Of a DNA stretch of 15,039 nt, positions 7,645 through 13,509 are shown piece by piece. The notes below the pieces were generated by a model. It searched no databases. It worked only from the letters and a program-made list of their open reading frames with translations, and was not told the DNA's origin. Within the stretch, counting starts at the first letter, position 1. Every line of letters begins with the position of its first letter. Source of the stretch: DATLBY01 sp035526665 (GTDB taxonomy: Bacteria > Acidobacteriota > Terriglobia > Bryobacterales > Bryobacteraceae); assembly GCA_035526665.1 (NCBI GenBank), contig DATLBY010000100.1:1-15039 (forward strand), in the 5' to 3' direction. A program made the position numbers and the translations under genes.

Positions 7645-8760
7645 CTATACGCGATAGCGGTTAAGCATCGCCTCATCCAGTTCCACGCCGAGTCCCGGGC
7701 CCGAAGGCGCCGTCACCGCCCCGTCGCGGAATGCAATCGGCTCGGCCAGCAGATCGTGCTCGTACGCGAGCGGTCCTAAAATGTCACAGGGAAATTCTTC
7801 CGCGCCCACGCCGACCGAGGCGGTGGCCAGATGAGCCATGGCGGCGCTCGCGACACCAAGCTCCAGATTGCTGCCGACTGTACACGTGAGACCCGCGGCC
7901 TCCGCTACCGCCGCCATCTTACGGGCCGGCCCGATGCCTCCGCCTTTGCCGACGTAGATCGAGAGAATATCGGCGGCCCCCGCCCGGCTTAACGCCATGG
8001 CATCCTGCAGCGTGTAGCAGCTCTCGTCCGCCATCACAGGCACGGGAACGTTGCGCCGTACATCCACCAGCCACTGTATATCCAGGGGAGCCACCGGCTG
8101 TTCCGCGAAGTAGATATTGGATTCCGTCTTCATCCGGCAAATAGTTTCAATGGCCACGCGCGGGCTCCAGCCTCCGTTCGCATCGATGCCGAGCCGCACC
8201 GCTGGTCCAATGGCAGCGCGGACCGCCTTTACGCGCTCGATGTCCGCCGCCGGATCCATGCCCACTTTGACCTTCAGCGCTTTCAATCCACGCTGCATCG
8301 CCCAACTGGCAATCTCCGCGGCACGTCCGGGATCCACGCCGGAAACCGACATCTTGATCGGCACGGTATCGCGTATCGCGCCGCCCAGAAGCCGGTAGAC
8401 CGGAAGTCCGGCCGTCTTCCCTAAAATGTCCCAAAGCGCTAACTCGATACCGGACTTGGTAAACGGGTGGCCCGCCACGGTGCGCCGCATCTTGATGGTC
8501 AGACGCTCAATATCACGCGGATCTTCGCCAACAATCGCCGGCTCCAGGAAGTCCTGGATGATATGAACCGCGGTAGCGGCGTCTTCGCCGCTCCACACCG
8601 GCGTGCACGAAACCTCACCTAATCCGATGACCCCTTCATCCGTGTAAATCCGCAGGATGACGAAGGGCGATTCCTCGTGCAAGCCAAGGCTGCCGCGAAT
8701 TATGAACTCCGGGCGAATCGGTACCTTGACTGGAATGGTCTCAATCTTGGTAATGCGCAT
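7645..8760 (-). CDS. Enolase-superfamily enzyme, muconate-lactonizing (MLE) subgroup type
   Basis: This 371-residue member of the mandelate racemase/muconate lactonizing family has the usual length. Residues 1-130 form the alpha+beta capping domain and 140-345 the modified TIM barrel. The catalytic set is readable: a KxK pair on the second strand (K163, K165 in LKVKVG), metal ligands D193 (DANGGW), E220 (EQP) and D245 (DES), and a lysine on the sixth strand (K272 in YVGKGGG). Lysines on both faces define the MLE subgroup, which includes cycloisomerases, dipeptide epimerases, o-succinylbenzoate synthase, hydroxyproline-betaine epimerases and 3-hydroxyproline dehydratases. Reactions start by abstracting a proton alpha to a carboxylate. 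It is the last gene of the operon, starting 5 nt after the RraA-like gene. The substrate is unknown; in this deacylase/aldolase context an epimerase or dehydratase role is more likely than a cycloisomerase. Confidence 0.88.
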   Translation of the reverse strand: MRITKIETIPVKVPIRPEFIIRGSLGLHEESPFVILRIYTDEGVIGLGEVSCTPVWSGEDAATAVHIIQDFLEPAIVGEDPRDIERLTIKMRRTVAGHPFTKSGIELALWDILGKTAGLPVYRLLGGAIRDTVPIKMSVSGVDPGRAAEIASWAMQRGLKALKVKVGMDPAADIERVKAVRAAIGPAVRLGIDANGGWSPRVAIETICRMKTESNIYFAEQPVAPLDIQWLVDVRRNVPVPVMADESCYTLQDAMALSRAGAADILSIYVGKGGGIGPARKMAAVAEAAGLTCTVGSNLELGVASAAMAHLATASVGVGAEEFPCDILGPLAYEHDLLAEPIAFRDGAVTAPSGPGLGVELDEAMLNRYRV

Positions 8761-8765
8761 GCTCT

Positions 8766-9461
8766 TTAAAGCACCCCGTATTTTTCATAGACGTCGCGCA
8801 GGTAGGCGCCTTTCATGAGTTCGGCCCGTGAACTGTTTTCCCGGCGCACCTTCTCAGCCGCCAGTTCGATGACCTCGCTGACGATGGCCTTGGGCACAAC
8901 CACCACTCCATCGAAATCGGCAAAGACAAAATCACCCGGATGCACCAGCACGTCTCCGCACTCGACCGGGACGTTGTAAGCCGTTACGCAGCCGCGCCCC
9001 ATGGAGTCCACCGGTTTAATGCCAGACGCAAAAACGGGAAAGCCCAGCTCTTCGATTTTTTGAACGTCGCGAACTAGGCCGTCCACGATGGCGCCGCGCG
9101 CCCCGCGCGCCCGGGAGGCGGTCGAGAGCAACTCCCCCCAGGGAGCGTTTCGAAGAGACTTCTGGGTCCCCACTACAGCCACCTCGCCCGGCAGCAGACT
9201 ATCTACTGCTTCGATCTCAATCCGGTAAGGCTCGTCCGGAATATGATACAGATCCGAACAGGAGATGGTGCGGGCCCACCCCGCCACTTTGCAGGATGGG
9301 TAAAGCGGCCGTAAATATTCCCGCATCGCCTGGTTCCGGACACCCAGCTGATCGAGTGAATCGGAGACAACCGCGGTGTAAAGATTACTCTCCGCGAACT
9401 CGCAGAGAGCTAGATCGTGCTGCGAATTAGGCAACTCGGTAGCGTTCGATGACTGCATCAT
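8766..9461 (-). CDS. RraA-family protein, HMG/CHA aldolase-like
   Basis: This 231-residue protein belongs to the RraA / 4-hydroxy-4-methyl-2-oxoglutarate aldolase family. These metal-dependent enzymes cleave or decarboxylate branched 2-oxo-acids, usually releasing pyruvate. Landmarks are YTAVVSDSLDQLG (28-40), PGEVAVV (91-97), WGELLSTASRARGARG (108-123), VDGLVRD (126-132, with catalytic-type R131 and D132) and FPVFA (141-145). PGDFVFADFDGVVVVP (175-190) closes the core. The active-site Arg-Asp pair argues for an enzyme and against a pure RNase E inhibitor. ATG 9461 is chosen because AGGAG lies 9 nt and GAGGT 2 nt upstream. This makes the gene overlap the 3' end of the MR-type gene by 35 nt. 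It follows a dehydratase/epimerase-type gene and precedes another, so it likely cleaves a 2-keto acid made in the same pathway. Confidence 0.87.
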   Translation of the reverse strand: MMQSSNATELPNSQHDLALCEFAESNLYTAVVSDSLDQLGVRNQAMREYLRPLYPSCKVAGWARTISCSDLYHIPDEPYRIEIEAVDSLLPGEVAVVGTQKSLRNAPWGELLSTASRARGARGAIVDGLVRDVQKIEELGFPVFASGIKPVDSMGRGCVTAYNVPVECGDVLVHPGDFVFADFDGVVVVPKAIVSEVIELAAEKVRRENSSRAELMKGAYLRDVYEKYGVL

Positions 9462-10581
9462 TTACCTCAACTCCTAGACCTGGTCCCTGGGGGACACGGA
9501 GATAACCATTTTCCATTCGCAGCGGCTCCTTCACCAGCATCCGGCTGAGAGGGCCTTGCGACGTATTGAATTCCACAAATTCCGCACGGCGTTGAAAGGC
9601 GGTCAGGTGCAGCGACGCAGCTGTCAGCAGATCGCTGGACCAGGAATGCGGAATCACCAGGCGGTTGGCTCGTTCGGCCATATGCACCACTTTCCGCGCC
9701 ACGGTAAATCCGCCGCAGCGGGATAAATCCGGCTGCAGCACATCCACGCCGCCCCGTTCGATAAGCGTCTGGAAACCCCAGTCGGTGGCCTCCTGCTCGC
9801 CGCACGCGATCCGGATGTGAGTGGCTCCGGCAATCTGCCGGTAGCCGTCGTAATCTTCCGGATGCAGCAGCTCCTCCACGAAGAAGGGTTCGAACTGCTC
9901 AATCGACCGGAGCACTTGTATCGCTTCCTTGGCCGTCCGCTCGACAAACCAACCGGTATCCACCAGCAGGTCGTTGCTGCTGCCAAGCGATTCCCGCGCT
10001 GCCTCGACCAGCTTCACATCCAGATGCCGGTCTTTCCCGAAAACACCCCAGCCAAACTTCACCGCGGTGAATCCCTGGTCCAGATAAACGCGCACAGCTT
10101 CCCGCATCGCCTCGGGTGTCGGCCGAAACAGAGTACTTCCATAGGCGCGCACCTTGTCGCGCCACTTGCCGCCGAGCAAGACGTGGACCGGCTGGTTGTA
10201 GGCCTTCCCGCAAATATCCCAAAGCGCGATATCGATTGCAGAAATCGCCTGGATAGCGGCGCCCCGGCGGCCAAAATAGATGGTGCCGCGGTACATCCGG
10301 TACCACAGCCGCTCCACTTCGAGCGGACTCTCGCCGATCAGCAGCGACCGGAGTCCGTCCATGAACTCCATGCCTTCGTCTTTACTCCACTTCGGCGTAT
10401 CCACGCACGCCTTGGCAACCGGCGCGGCCGTCTCCATGTCCGAGTAGCCGCAAATACCCGCGTCGGTGGATACTTTGACGATCCCCATGTAAGTGGGTCC
10501 CAGCGGCTCTTCCGCGCCCTCCGGATTGTTGTACAGACCCTCTGATTTGAGGACGAACAACTCCACGTTGGTGATCTTCAA
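9427..10581 (-). CDS. Enolase-superfamily enzyme, mandelate racemase (MR) subgroup-like
   Basis: This 384-residue protein is probably a dehydratase or racemase acting on a hydroxy-acid. The capping domain covers about 1-135 and the barrel about 145-360. Visible active-site elements are K175 on the second strand (AVKFGWG), D208 (LLVDTGW), E236/E237 (FVEELLHP), E262 (CGEQE), D285 (VLQPDLSRCGG) and H312 (IPHSW). The D285-H312 dyad is the mark of the MR subgroup, which includes mandelate racemase and the galactonate, fuconate and rhamnonate type sugar-acid dehydratases. The second strand carries Lys-x-Gly where a Lys-x-Lys might be expected. Translation starts at TTG 10581: the TTG overlaps the TGA of the deacylase gene by 4 nt (TTGA), GAGG lies just upstream, and the N-terminus MKITNVELFVL is typical. 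Its C-terminus (GPGLGVEVNDAVIERYRV) resembles that of the MLE-type enzyme in the operon. The substrate is unknown. Confidence 0.86.
   Translation of the reverse strand: MKITNVELFVLKSEGLYNNPEGAEEPLGPTYMGIVKVSTDAGICGYSDMETAAPVAKACVDTPKWSKDEGMEFMDGLRSLLIGESPLEVERLWYRMYRGTIYFGRRGAAIQAISAIDIALWDICGKAYNQPVHVLLGGKWRDKVRAYGSTLFRPTPEAMREAVRVYLDQGFTAVKFGWGVFGKDRHLDVKLVEAARESLGSSNDLLVDTGWFVERTAKEAIQVLRSIEQFEPFFVEELLHPEDYDGYRQIAGATHIRIACGEQEATDWGFQTLIERGGVDVLQPDLSRCGGFTVARKVVHMAERANRLVIPHSWSSDLLTAASLHLTAFQRRAEFVEFNTSQGPLSRMLVKEPLRMENGYLRVPQGPGLGVEVNDAVIERYRVA
9464..9475 (-). promoter_or_regulatory. Internal ribosome binding site of the RraA-like gene
   Basis: On the minus strand AGGAGTTGAGGT lies inside the 3' end of the MR-type coding sequence, immediately before the tandem ATG ATG at 9461-9456. 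It contains two Shine-Dalgarno-like cores and decides the start, ruling in a long 35-nt overlap with the upstream gene. Confidence 0.6.
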
Positions 10582-11609
10582 CCCAGGACCTCACTCCACG
10601 GGACCTCTTCCGCAATCACAAACAAGGTCTGTCCTTTCAGCGGACGAGCTCCCAAATGCAGCATCGCCACCCAACCTGCCCGCGGTGAGGTAATCTCCCG
10701 GGACGGCGAAGAGTGGTCGGAAAAGTCGTGAAGCCTTCCCAGTAGCTCTCCTTTTTCCACCGCCTGTCCAGGTTGAACGACCGGCTCCCAAACTCCGTTC
10801 GCCGGCGTCGGGACATACGCATCCAGCTTATCCGCTCTAATCAGCCGGGCGGGCTGTGACCCGGTGGGCCGGATGCTGACGACCTCTTCCTCCAGCAGTC
10901 CGTAATGCCGCAAGACGTTTTTTGTGCCCTCATAGGCATGGCGCACGCCCTGGCGATCCGTCGAGGCGCCCGCGCCTAACTCACTGCCGATGGTCACCTT
11001 GCCGTCGGCTTCCGCCTCATCCGTTAAAAGGCCCGACGCCATGGCGCTCGAATAGATGAGCACGAAGCCGGTATCGAACAGCCTGGACACCGTCGCGATC
11101 TCCGCGCGCTGTGCCGGATCAGGAATCGGATGAAACGACGTGCAGTAGGGAAATGCGCCTTCCATACCACCGGAATGAATATCGATCACCACGCGGCCCA
11201 GGGGAAAAATGCACGTCTTGACGAAGTGCGCGATGCGGGAGGAAATCGTGCCCCGGGGATTTCCCGGAAAAGCGCGGTTCATGTTCACCCCATCGAGAGG
11301 GGAGGTTCGGGTATTCGCCACGCACGCGCTCTCGCTCAACTGCGGCATCAGCACCACCCGTCCCGCTATCCGGTCGGGATCCAGGTCATTGCATAGGCGT
11401 TTGAGCGCCACCTGTCCTTCGTACTCGTTGCCGTGAGTGCCGCCAAAACAGAGCACGCCGTTCGCATTCGAACCGCGCTTTCCATTGATGACCGTGAGCG
11501 GAACCAGGGAATATCCCCAGGACCCGTCGAGGTGAAAAGCGATCTGATAATGTTGCTTTCCCGGCCGGTCGAAGTCGATGCCGGCAAAATTATGGATGAC
11601 TGCGTTCAT
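10578..11609 (-). CDS. Succinylglutamate desuccinylase/aspartoacylase (AstE/AspA)-family deacylase with C-terminal lipoyl-like extension
   Basis: This 343-residue zinc-dependent amidohydrolase of the M14-like AstE/AspA family removes an acyl group from an N-acyl amino acid or similar amide. Zinc ligands are H59 and E62 (GGTHGNEYEGQ) and H145 (VVIDIHSGGM). Substrate-binding residues lie in SPLDGVNMNRAFPG (103-116), and E210 (IGSELGAG) is the probable catalytic glutamate. Residues about 260-335 form a small beta domain (PVVQPGQAVEKGELLGRL, then SPRAGWVAML) like a biotinyl/lipoyl fold without the modified lysine motif. This layout is also seen in N-acetyl-diaminobutyrate deacetylase (DoeB)-type relatives. 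ATG 11609 gives a complete N-terminus but a poor Shine-Dalgarno sequence. It is the first gene of the four-gene operon, divergent from the IclR-family regulator by 153 bp, and probably supplies the substrate of the two enolase-superfamily enzymes. The acyl substrate is unknown. Confidence 0.86.
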   Translation of the reverse strand: MNAVIHNFAGIDFDRPGKQHYQIAFHLDGSWGYSLVPLTVINGKRGSNANGVLCFGGTHGNEYEGQVALKRLCNDLDPDRIAGRVVLMPQLSESACVANTRTSPLDGVNMNRAFPGNPRGTISSRIAHFVKTCIFPLGRVVIDIHSGGMEGAFPYCTSFHPIPDPAQRAEIATVSRLFDTGFVLIYSSAMASGLLTDEAEADGKVTIGSELGAGASTDRQGVRHAYEGTKNVLRHYGLLEEEVVSIRPTGSQPARLIRADKLDAYVPTPANGVWEPVVQPGQAVEKGELLGRLHDFSDHSSPSREITSPRAGWVAMLHLGARPLKGQTLFVIAEEVPWSEVLG

Positions 11610-11628
11610 AGAACGTTCAGCAAATCCC

Positions 11629-11658
11629 AGCGTACTGGCGGGTGCGGACGAGCGTCAA
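11629..11658 (-). promoter_or_regulatory. Candidate promoter of the deacylase operon
   Basis: On the minus strand TTGACG (11658-11653) and TACGCT (11634-11629) are separated by 18 nt. This gives a start near 11622 and a leader of about 12 nt. The perfect palindrome GAACGTTC at 11611-11618 lies just downstream. The -35 match is good and the -10 match weak. Confidence 0.3.
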
Positions 11659-11727
11659 GATACGCCGACCGTTTTCGTTCAACCCCCTGGACGAGGGACC
11701 TGGAATGTGTGCATCGGGTATTGGCGT

Positions 11728-11747
11728 TTTGCCGGTTATGCGGCAAA
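11728..11747. promoter_or_regulatory. Perfect inverted repeat, candidate IclR-family operator
   Basis: TTTGCCG (11728-11734) and CGGCAAA (11741-11747) are perfect 7-bp complements separated by GTTATG. The element lies 15 nt before the ATG of the IclR-family regulator, inside the divergent region it shares with the deacylase operon. IclR-family proteins typically bind palindromes of about this size near their own gene, so this is a good candidate site for autoregulation and control of the operon. The repeat is seen; the binding is inferred. Confidence 0.45.
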
Positions 11748-11762
11748 CTACGATTTAGAACC

Positions 11763-12554
11763 ATGTCCAGCATTCCGAACGCTACCTCTGTGGAGCGAGC
11801 GCTTTCGATCCTCGAATTTCTTGACAGTTCCCGTCGCGGACTCAATATTTCCGAGATGAGCCGCAAGCTTGGAATTCCCAAGAGTTCGGCCCACGTGATT
11901 GTCATGACGCTGGAGCGCCTGGGATACGTCGAGCGGAAACCAGATTCGCTGCACTACCATCTGGGGCTGAAAGCCTACGGCTTGGGGCGGGGAATGATGA
12001 AGAATCTCTCCATCGCCGACATCGCGCTGCCGAATCTGCGCGTGCTGGTGGACCAGATTCACCTCCCGGCTCACCTGGCGGTTCCCGACGGCGACCAGGG
12101 CGTTTACATTCAGAAAGTGGATGCGCCCAGCATGATAAAGATCGACACCTACGTCGGCCGCCGTATGGATCTTCACTGCACCGGCGTCGGCAAGGTGATT
12201 CTGGCGTACGGATCGGAAGAGGTGGTAGAGCATATTCTCGCGAAGCAAGCCTATATCCGGCACACGCGCAATACCATCACGTCGTCCCGCGCGCTGCGCC
12301 GGGAATTACTGCGCGTACGGGAGGCCGGATACGCCGTGGATGATGAGGAAGAGGAGTTGGCCGTCCGCTGTGTCGCAGTCCCGGTATTTCATCCCAGTGG
12401 ACGTTTCGCGGCGGCCTTATCCGTCGTGGGCACCACAGCGCAGATCCCGCTGGATGAGATTGAAACAGTGGCGCAGCGGCTGAAGCGCACGGCCGGGGAA
12501 ATCTTCCCGCCGGTTCCGCATGAGCAGTATCACATCTCGGGATCTAAGCCGTGA
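11763..12554 (+). CDS. IclR-family transcriptional regulator
   Basis: This 263-residue regulator has the usual IclR length. Residues about 7-66 form the winged helix-turn-helix (SVERALSILEFLDSS, NISEMSRKLGIPKSSAHVIV and LERLGYVER). Residues about 80-250 form the GAF-like effector domain, including MDLHCTGVGKVILA (135-148) and DDEEEELAVRCVAVPVF (193-209). The open frame extends upstream to 11433, but the family N-terminus and the intergenic palindrome place the start at ATG 11763. No Shine-Dalgarno sequence precedes it; TACGAT at 11749-11754 could be a -10 box giving a leaderless mRNA. It is divergent from the deacylase/MR/RraA/MLE operon, which it most likely controls in response to a pathway acid. 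Its 3' end overlaps the convergent amidohydrolase gene by 11 nt. Confidence 0.9.
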   Translation: MSSIPNATSVERALSILEFLDSSRRGLNISEMSRKLGIPKSSAHVIVMTLERLGYVERKPDSLHYHLGLKAYGLGRGMMKNLSIADIALPNLRVLVDQIHLPAHLAVPDGDQGVYIQKVDAPSMIKIDTYVGRRMDLHCTGVGKVILAYGSEEVVEHILAKQAYIRHTRNTITSSRALRRELLRVREAGYAVDDEEEELAVRCVAVPVFHPSGRFAAALSVVGTTAQIPLDEIETVAQRLKRTAGEIFPPVPHEQYHISGSKP

Positions 12555-13389
12555 TTCCCATTAAGCTCAATGTGTCCCGCTCAAACATCTGCTCCATCTT
12601 GTCCATATTCAAGCGGGGCAGATTGGTGCCCTCCAGCATCTTGTTGAGCCCGCGCATTCCATCCAGACTTCCCTGAACGGTGGTGAACGGGTAGTCGGTG
12701 CCGAAAAGCACCTTGTTCCAGACACCGTACTCCTGCACCAGCATCAGCGAATGGTAGAGCTGAAACGGCCGGTAGTGCAACGCGGAACAGTCGGAATATA
12801 CGTTTGGATGCTTGCGGATAGTCACCACGCATTCCCCTTCGTACGGGTGACTCAGGTGCGCCATGATGATTTTAACCTTCGGGAAGCGCGTGGCGACGTC
12901 GTCCAGCAGGCGCGGCAGGGTGCACTCGAGCGGAGCCTGCGCGATAAACGTTGTACCCGTGTGCAGCAGGACTGGCAGGCCATGCCTGGTCGCGTACTCC
13001 CAGATGTAATCGAAGCGACGGTCGTTGGGCATGAAGCCCGCGTACATCGACAGCAGCTTGATTCCCTTCATCTTTAGGTCCTGATGGCCTTCGATCATCT
13101 CGTCCTGCCATCCAGGTTGAGTGGGGTCAACGGAAAGAAAACCGATCAGCCGGTCCGGCTGCTTCGCGACGTATTCGGCCACCGCACGGTCGGGAACCCA
13201 GAGCCCGGACAGCTTCGCTTTGCCGCCGAACACGATCGTTCTTGCGCAGCCCGCGGCCGTCGCCGCATAGTCTTCCCATCGGACCGTTAGGTCCACCTCC
13301 GTATCTCCGCGGGCCCGCATGGCCTGGACCCTGAAATCGTCCGAAAAATGCTGCGGATATTGCCAAAAATGACTGTGAATGTCTATCAT
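12544..13389 (-). CDS. Amidohydrolase-superfamily protein (Amidohydro_2-type TIM barrel)
   Basis: This 281-residue cytoplasmic metal-dependent hydrolase or decarboxylase belongs to the amidohydrolase_2 group, which includes 2-pyrone-4,6-dicarboxylate lactonase-like and ACMSD-like enzymes. It starts with the strand-1 HxH motif (H5, H7 in IDIHSH). It then shows GIKL (109-112), H143 (PVLLHTGT), H178 (KIIMAHLSHP) and the strand-8 aspartate D232 (VLFGTDYPF), so the metal-binding set is complete and the enzyme is likely active. No signal peptide is present. ATG 13389 is the first in-frame start and begins exactly at strand 1, as usual for the family. No standard Shine-Dalgarno sequence is present; a TACGAT box ends 10 nt before the start. 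Convergent with the IclR-family gene and next to the catabolic operon, it may act in the same pathway, perhaps on a lactone or carboxylated intermediate, but it has its own promoter. Confidence 0.85.
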   Translation of the reverse strand: MIDIHSHFWQYPQHFSDDFRVQAMRARGDTEVDLTVRWEDYAATAAGCARTIVFGGKAKLSGLWVPDRAVAEYVAKQPDRLIGFLSVDPTQPGWQDEMIEGHQDLKMKGIKLLSMYAGFMPNDRRFDYIWEYATRHGLPVLLHTGTTFIAQAPLECTLPRLLDDVATRFPKVKIIMAHLSHPYEGECVVTIRKHPNVYSDCSALHYRPFQLYHSLMLVQEYGVWNKVLFGTDYPFTTVQGSLDGMRGLNKMLEGTNLPRLNMDKMEQMFERDTLSLMGITA

Positions 13390-13509
13390 CCTGTAGGTTA
13401 TCGTAGCGTAGCGGCTCCAGACGGGCCTAAAAAAGCAGTTCGCGTCCCGTTATCTGGACACGAGTGTTTCCGTCCTGCCTCCTTCGATTACGATAAAATC
13501 AGAATCTCG
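13390..13509. promoter_or_regulatory. Divergent promoter region with TACGAT boxes close to both start codons
   Basis: The 120-bp gap separates the amidohydrolase and DUF1549-type genes. TACGATAA occurs on each strand: on the minus strand TACGAT at 13405-13400 ends 10 nt before the ATG at 13389, and on the plus strand TACGAT at 13489-13494 ends 15 nt before the ATG at 13510. They fit a TANNNT-type -10 box with very short or no leader. No convincing -35 element or Shine-Dalgarno sequence is seen for either gene. Confidence 0.35.

Noticed and set aside
7644..7658. Small hairpin GCTAT-ACGCG-ATAGC at the convergent end of the lactonase-like and MLE-type genes
   Set aside because: It has only 5 bp of stem, lies partly in coding sequence and has no T-tract on either side, so it is not a convincing bidirectional terminator.
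9432..9434. Alternative TTG start for the RraA-like gene that would reduce the overlap to 8 nt
   Set aside because: The ATG at 9461 has a strong purine-rich ribosome binding site at the right spacing, while the TTG has none.
1902..11620. Shared 9-mer AACGTTCAG at 1902-1910 and 11612-11620, hinting at a common regulator
   Set aside because: It is a short match with only two copies in 15 kb. The surrounding sequences differ and the core is a self-complementary AACGTT, so chance is sufficient.
11433..11762. 110-codon in-frame upstream extension of the IclR-family gene beginning at GTG 11433
   Set aside because: It runs antisense through the start of the deacylase gene and the divergent promoter region. 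Its residues do not resemble an IclR N-terminus, and ATG 11763 gives the normal family length.
12539..12559. Possible stem between GGGATC and GATTCCC at the convergent IclR/amidohydrolase ends
   Set aside because: The arms pair only with a bulge and there is no T-tract. The sequence is constrained by both coding regions.
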